From assembly GCA_947589665.1 (NCBI GenBank), contig CANQBJ010000020.1:1-34905 (forward strand): a stretch of DNA of 34,905 nt. Direction: 5' to 3'. A model generated the notes under the pieces. The model was not told the DNA's origin. It worked only from the letters and a program-made list of their open reading frames with translations, and made no database searches. The position numbers were made by a program, and so were the translations under genes. Position 1 is the stretch's first letter. Each line of letters begins with the position of its first letter. This document shows, one piece after another, positions 31,651 through 34,905 of the stretch. The DNA is from an uncultured Clostridia bacterium (GTDB taxonomy: Bacteria > Bacillota > Clostridia > Lachnospirales > CAG-274).

Positions 31651-31710
31651 TGATGAATTTGTGTTTATAATAAGTTGACCTCTCCCAAACATTTAATAGG
31701 ACAGCCATAT

Positions 31711-32427
31711 TTAATCTCTGTCTATATCCTTATCATATATCTTGCCATCGGAGGCGCCTATAGTATATTCATACTTTACATTATTTGCCCTGAACTCCAC
31801 CTCATATACTGACCTTCCGTCATCTCTGTCGTTGTGGGTGTGTATATAGGTAATATTGGTCTTTGTAAAGCCTGCATCCTTCAGCGCGATATCCTCGGCC
31901 TCTGCAGAAGTGATCGCAGCTGATGACTGCTGTGTGTTCTGCTGAGTATTCTGCTGCGTCTGAGCTCCGCCGCCTAAAATATTGTTGTATATATCAACAT
32001 CCGTTTTCAATATCCTGCCTGTAGCAGCCTCTATATCATACTCAAATTCCTTACCGTCACTTCTGAAATCTATTTCATATATAAGTCTGCCGTCGTCATA
32101 GTCCTGCACAGCCTTTGTAAAATCCGCCTGAGTGATACCTGCGTCCTTTAAGGCAATAGACTTAGCCTGTTCAAGAGTTACCGCCGTATTGGTCTGAGTA
32201 TTTGTCTGAGGCGCTGTATTTGCCTGAGCATTGGTCTGTGTATTCTGCTGACCTACAGGTGTAAGCACTGTTTCATACTGCTTCTGCTTATAGGTAAGCA
32301 CAAGCTTTACATTATTACCATCCTCCACTACTCTCATATTGAAGTTGTCCGCTATGCACATATGGACAGATACCAATATAAGAGCCACTGCCGCACATAC
32401 AATAAATAAATTTCTCGCTAATTTCAT
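31711..32427 (-). CDS. Membrane-anchored protein with two PepSY domains
   Basis: The 238-residue protein has an N-terminal hydrophobic segment (LFIVCAAVALILVSVHMCIA, residues 7-26), so it is exported and probably anchored. Two PepSY domains follow: about 83-145 (TLEQAKSIALKDAGIT, GRLIYEIDFRSDGKEFEYDI, ATGRIL) and 172-236 (TSAEAEDIALKDAGFT, GRSVYEVEFRANNVKYEYTI, DGKIYDKD). They are joined by linkers rich in Gln, Asn and Thr (61-81 and 155-168). PepSY domains are thought to bind or inhibit peptidases outside the cell. The ATG at 32427 has AAAGGAG upstream. It is monocistronic by appearance and convergent with the transporter operon. Confidence 0.87.
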   Translation of the reverse strand: MKLARNLFIVCAAVALILVSVHMCIADNFNMRVVEDGNNVKLVLTYKQKQYETVLTPVGQQNTQTNAQANTAPQTNTQTNTAVTLEQAKSIALKDAGITQADFTKAVQDYDDGRLIYEIDFRSDGKEFEYDIEAATGRILKTDVDIYNNILGGGAQTQQNTQQNTQQSSAAITSAEAEDIALKDAGFTKTNITYIHTHNDRDDGRSVYEVEFRANNVKYEYTIGASDGKIYDKDIDRD

Positions 32428-32504
32428 AAAAACACTCCTTTCCGATGTTTATTTTGTAATTATAGTTTATCATGTACCTATGAACAAAATATAAATAAAA
32501 AATT

Positions 32505-32532
32505 AAAAATACCTGACATTGCAGGTATTTTT
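32505..32532 (-). terminator. Terminator downstream of the tail-anchored protein gene
   Basis: AAAAATACCTG and CAGGTATTTTT close around ACATTG. On the minus strand AATTTTTTATTTAT follows, so it ends the gene at 32540-32974. The stem is rich in A and T and could act on both strands. Confidence 0.8.
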
Positions 32533-32539
32533 AAACAAA

Positions 32540-32974
32540 TCATTTTTTCTTTAAGGAAGAAACTAATTTAATCACTATAAGTATCGCCGTAAGTATTCCG
32601 GTAGCTACGCCTACCACTATAAGCAGAGGCAGGGGCAGTCTTTTGCTCTTAGGTCTTTCCTCTGTGTTCACCTCGGTTACGGTAATATCCGCCACAAGTC
32701 CGTATATACCGCTGTCATAGGTCACCATATAATCGGATATTTCTATAGCTACGTCCTTGCCATACTTTTCTCTTATTGACGCAATGATCTCCGGAGGTAT
32801 CTGACCTATTGTCCTGATATTGTTTATAGGCTCTATATACTGTACCTCTATGCAGTTTTCCTCATCGGGGTTCTCATTCGTAAACAGTATATCCTCTTCC
32901 GGATTCAGTTCGGAAAGTACAGCCTGTATTTCGGGAGTATCTGTGTTCTGTATTATAGCATTGAATATTTCCAT
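32540..32974 (-). CDS. Tail-anchored membrane protein of unknown function
   Basis: The 144-residue protein has a soluble acidic N-terminal part (residues 1-110, with EDILFTNENPDEENCIEVQY and SDYMVTYDSGIYGLVADITV). One C-terminal membrane helix (LPLPLLIVVGVATGILTAIL plus IVIKLVSS) follows, then a Lys tail, SLKKK. Its topology is probably N-in with a tail anchor. I do not recognise a family; the middle segment IGQIPPEIIASIREKYG and the beta-rich stretch after it might be a small ligand-binding domain, but this is a guess. The ATG at 32974 has GAGAGG eight bases upstream; the GTG at 32983 overlaps that site. It lies 36 bases downstream of proS on the same strand and may be cotranscribed with it. 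Confidence 0.72.
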   Translation of the reverse strand: MEIFNAIIQNTDTPEIQAVLSELNPEEDILFTNENPDEENCIEVQYIEPINNIRTIGQIPPEIIASIREKYGKDVAIEISDYMVTYDSGIYGLVADITVTEVNTEERPKSKRLPLPLLIVVGVATGILTAILIVIKLVSSLKKK

Positions 32975-33010
32975 AAAATACACCTCTCTTTTTAAAATTC
33001 CGATACTATG

Positions 33011-34444
33011 TTAATATGCCTTACCCCAATAAACCATAGTCTTAGCAGGCTTGCCGCAACAGACGCACTTGTCTGATATCTCCTCCTGCTCAAAAGGCAT
33101 ACATCTTGAAGTAGCGGTAGTCATTTCCTTTATCTTAAGCTCACAGGCCTCGTTGCCACACCACATAGCCTTTACAAAGCCTGGAGTTTCCTTAAGTATT
33201 CTTGAAAATTCATCCATATTTACAGCAGTATAGGTATGAGCGTCCCTATGCTTTCTTGCCCTCTCAAGCATATCATTTTGTATTGTCTCAAGGAGAGCCT
33301 TGACCTCTTCTGCAATATTGTCAAGGCTTACAGTCATTTTTTCGCCTGTGTCACGTCTTGCAAGCACTGCCTGACCGTTTTCTATATCCCTTGGTCCAAG
33401 CTCAACTCTTACAGGTATGCCTCTCATCTCGTGTTCGCTGAACTTCCAGCCCGGTGACTTGTCGCTGTCGTCAAGCTTTACTCTTGCCACCTCTGAGAGC
33501 TTAGCCTTTACCTCAGCCGCCTTTTCAAGCACACCCTCCTTCTTCTGCATAATAGGTACTATAACTACCTGATCGGGGGCAATTCTTGGAGGCAGCACAA
33601 GACCGCTGTTGTCGCCGTGTACCATAATAACGGCGCCTATTATTCTTGTGGACATACCCCATGATGTCTGGTGAACATACTGCAGCTTGTTGTCCTTGTC
33701 CGTATACTGTATGCCAAAGGCATGGGCAAAGCCGTCGCCAAAGTTATGGCTGGTGCCTGACTGCAGCGCCTTGCCGTCATGCATAAGAGCCTCAATGGTA
33801 TATGTAGAATGGGCTCCCGCAAATTTTTCCTTATCCGTCTTTTTACCCTTTATCATAGGAATGGCTAATATCTGCTCGCAGAAATCAGCGTAGACATTGA
33901 GCATCTGTATAGTCCTCTCCTCAGCCTCCTCGGCTGTAGCGTGAGCAGTATGACCCTCCTGCCATAAGAACTCCATAGAGCGTAAAAATGGTCTTGTAGT
34001 CTTTTCCCATCTTACTACAGAACACCACTGATTGTAAAGCTTAGGCAGGTCTCTGTAGGACTGAACAATATTAGAGTACAGATCGCAGAAAAGAGTCTCG
34101 GATGTAGGTCTTACACAAAGCCTTTCCTGAAGCTTTTCAAGACCGCCGTGAGTTACCCATGCAACCTCAGGAGCAAAGCCCTCTACATGATCCTTTTCCT
34201 TCTGTAAAAGGCTTTCGGGTATGAACAAAGGCATATACACATTCTCTACGCCTGTAGCCTTAAAGCGGGCGTCAAGCTCCTTTTGTATATTCTCCCATAT
34301 GGCATAGCCCGCAGGTCTTAATATCATACAACCTCTTACGCTTGAATAATCTATAAGCTCGGCCTTCTTTACAACATCTGTATACCACTGGGCAAAATCC
34401 TCCTCCATAGAGGTTATTGCCGTTACCATTTTTTCCTTAGCCAT
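33011..34444 (-). CDS. proS: Prolyl-tRNA synthetase, archaeal/eukaryote type (ProS3)
   Basis: ProRS attaches proline to tRNA-Pro. The 477-residue protein has the class II motifs: motif 1 around [20 protein letters not shown], motif 2 in [20 protein letters not shown] with QEGHTAH, and motif 3 in the [22 protein letters not shown] region ([18 protein letters not shown]). An anticodon-binding domain follows. The C-terminal zinc-type domain has [13 protein letters not shown] and [19 protein letters not shown]. It lacks the 180-residue insertion editing domain of the bacterial-type enzyme, so it should not clear Ala-tRNA-Pro itself; the YbaK-family gene at 12349 could. The ATG at 34444 has AAGGAG upstream. 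No proline T-box is present. Confidence 0.97.
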   Translation of the reverse strand: MAKEKMVTAITSMEEDFAQWYTDVVKKAELIDYSSVRGCMILRPAGYAIWENIQKELDARFKATGVENVYMPLFIPESLLQKEKDHVEGFAPEVAWVTHGGLEKLQERLCVRPTSETLFCDLYSNIVQSYRDLPKLYNQWCSVVRWEKTTRPFLRSMEFLWQEGHTAHATAEEAEERTIQMLNVYADFCEQILAIPMIKGKKTDKEKFAGAHSTYTIEALMHDGKALQSGTSHNFGDGFAHAFGIQYTDKDNKLQYVHQTSWGMSTRIIGAVIMVHGDNSGLVLPPRIAPDQVVIVPIMQKKEGVLEKAAEVKAKLSEVARVKLDDSDKSPGWKFSEHEMRGIPVRVELGPRDIENGQAVLARRDTGEKMTVSLDNIAEEVKALLETIQNDMLERARKHRDAHTYTAVNMDEFSRILKETPGFVKAMWCGNEACELKIKEMTTATSRCMPFEQEEISDKCVCCGKPAKTMVYWGKAY

Positions 34445-34477
34445 TTTTATTCTCCTTACTTCATTTGTATACCATAA

Positions 34478-34506
34478 ATTTTAATACGTTAAAGGGATTT
34501 TGTCAA
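34478..34506 (-). promoter_or_regulatory. Sigma-A promoter of proS
   Basis: On the minus strand TTGACA (34501-34506), 17 bases, TAAAAT (34478-34483). The start would be near 34471, giving a leader of about 27 bases, too short for a riboswitch. Confidence 0.85.
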
Positions 34507-34566
34507 GGTGTTTAAGCGATTGAGAACAATTTGTGTTGTCAACGTAAATTTGATTTTCAGTTTTAC

Positions 34567-34655
34567 GGGGGACAGGTCTTTTCTCTATACCAAAATGATC
34601 TACCATTCAAGGTCATTTTACTTAGAGCCTATCAACCACTCCGCAGACCTACCCC
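34567..34655. repeat. Nested inverted repeat upstream of proS
   Basis: Outer arms: GGGGGACAGGTCT (34567-34579) and AGACCTACCCC (34645-34655). Inner arms: CTCTA then AAAATGA (34583-34598) and TCATTTT then TAGAG (34613-34627). The loop is 14 bases. It lies between the end of an unknown gene and the proS promoter, outside both transcripts as far as can be seen. It might be a structured RNA, a regulatory site or a relic of a mobile element. Confidence 0.6.
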
Positions 34656-34671
34656 AGTTAAAACTATATAA

Positions 34672-34905
34672 CTATTGAATAGTATACACAAAATCAACAA
34701 TTCCTCGATGTGATTTTGGAAAATTCAAATCATCATATAAATTATCTAAGGTTTTAGTATTAAAATCATAGTAATAAAACCCTAAATTTCTTTCATCGTC
34801 TAAAGCCGTAAAAAACATTCCTGTTCCATTATTTCTGGGATAAAATGAATGTACTTCATAAATTCCGGGTATATCTAAATTTTCTGTTTTCTTGCTGTCA
34901 AGATA
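34672..34905 (-). CDS. C-terminal part of an unknown protein, cut by the window edge
   Basis: The minus-strand frame is open from base 34905 to a TAG at 34672-34674, giving 77 residues. They include PGIYEVHSFYPRNNGTGMFF, TALDDERNLGFYYYDFNTKT and SHRGIVDFVYTIQ. The pattern of short beta strands with aromatic residues and Asp/Asn turns suggests a beta-rich, possibly propeller-like or secreted protein, but no family can be named from the tail alone. It is A/T-rich compared with proS. Its start and full size are outside the window. Confidence 0.65.
   Translation of the reverse strand, partial: YLDSKKTENLDIPGIYEVHSFYPRNNGTGMFFTALDDERNLGFYYYDFNTKTLDNLYDDLNFPKSHRGIVDFVYTIQ

Noticed and set aside
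34445..34700. Proline T-box upstream of proS
   Set aside because: The promoter at 34478-34506 leaves a leader of about 27 bases, and no specifier or T-box sequence is present.

Overview
The window looks like chromosomal DNA of an anaerobic, endospore-forming, low-to-moderate-GC Firmicute (class Clostridia). The basis is rubrerythrin, a CwlD-type amidase, a Trp T-box leader, consensus sigma-A promoters, AGGAGG ribosome binding sites, many Rho-independent terminators, an archaeal/eukaryote-type ProRS and a long-form HPF. I could not fix the genus from sequence alone. No tRNA, rRNA or CRISPR array was seen.

Layout. (1) 1-1000: 3' part of rubrerythrin, then a non-coding stretch and a small ribbon-helix-helix gene. 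(2) 1027-6622: a leftward trpE-G-C-F-B-A operon under a tryptophan T-box leader and a near-consensus extended -10 promoter; trpD is missing from its usual place between trpG and trpC. (3) 6786-9571: an accessory stretch with an orphan terminase small subunit, a two-gene hydrolase operon divergent from a truncated LysR gene, and a divergent XRE/51-residue pair. Five copies of one palindromic repeat lie between 532 and 9571, and none was seen in the remaining 25 kb. (4) 9570-12327: cwlD, then a marR-MATE pair resembling S. aureus mepRA. (5) 12349-16905: ybaK-like trans-editing factor, prfB, secA and a DUF951 gene, all leftward. (6) 16929-19350: an AT-rich restriction-modification island with its own promoter and terminator. 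(7) 19415-28091: rpoC, rpoB, a candidate small RNA and hpf, all leftward. (8) 28190-28423: an AT-rich stretch with four DnaA boxes, at the point where transcription changes from leftward to rightward. (9) 28570-31650: a rightward ABC transporter operon of the TrpXYZ type. (10) 31711-34905: a PepSY protein, a tail-anchored protein, proS and the end of an unknown gene, all leftward.

How it fits together. Tryptophan supply is represented twice: the T-box-controlled biosynthetic operon and a TrpXYZ-like importer that has no visible T-box. ProRS of the type lacking the insertion editing domain and a free-standing YbaK-family deacylase form a plausible charging/proofreading pair. The usual Firmicute string hpf-secA-prfB is split here by rpoBC plus the restriction-modification island.

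The signals most worth a second look are the 71-bp palindrome family with full and half forms, the DnaA-box cluster away from dnaA/dnaN, the promoter-to-terminator small RNA between hpf and rpoB, and the opposing promoter at rpoB. All are read by eye from sequence and need computational or experimental confirmation.
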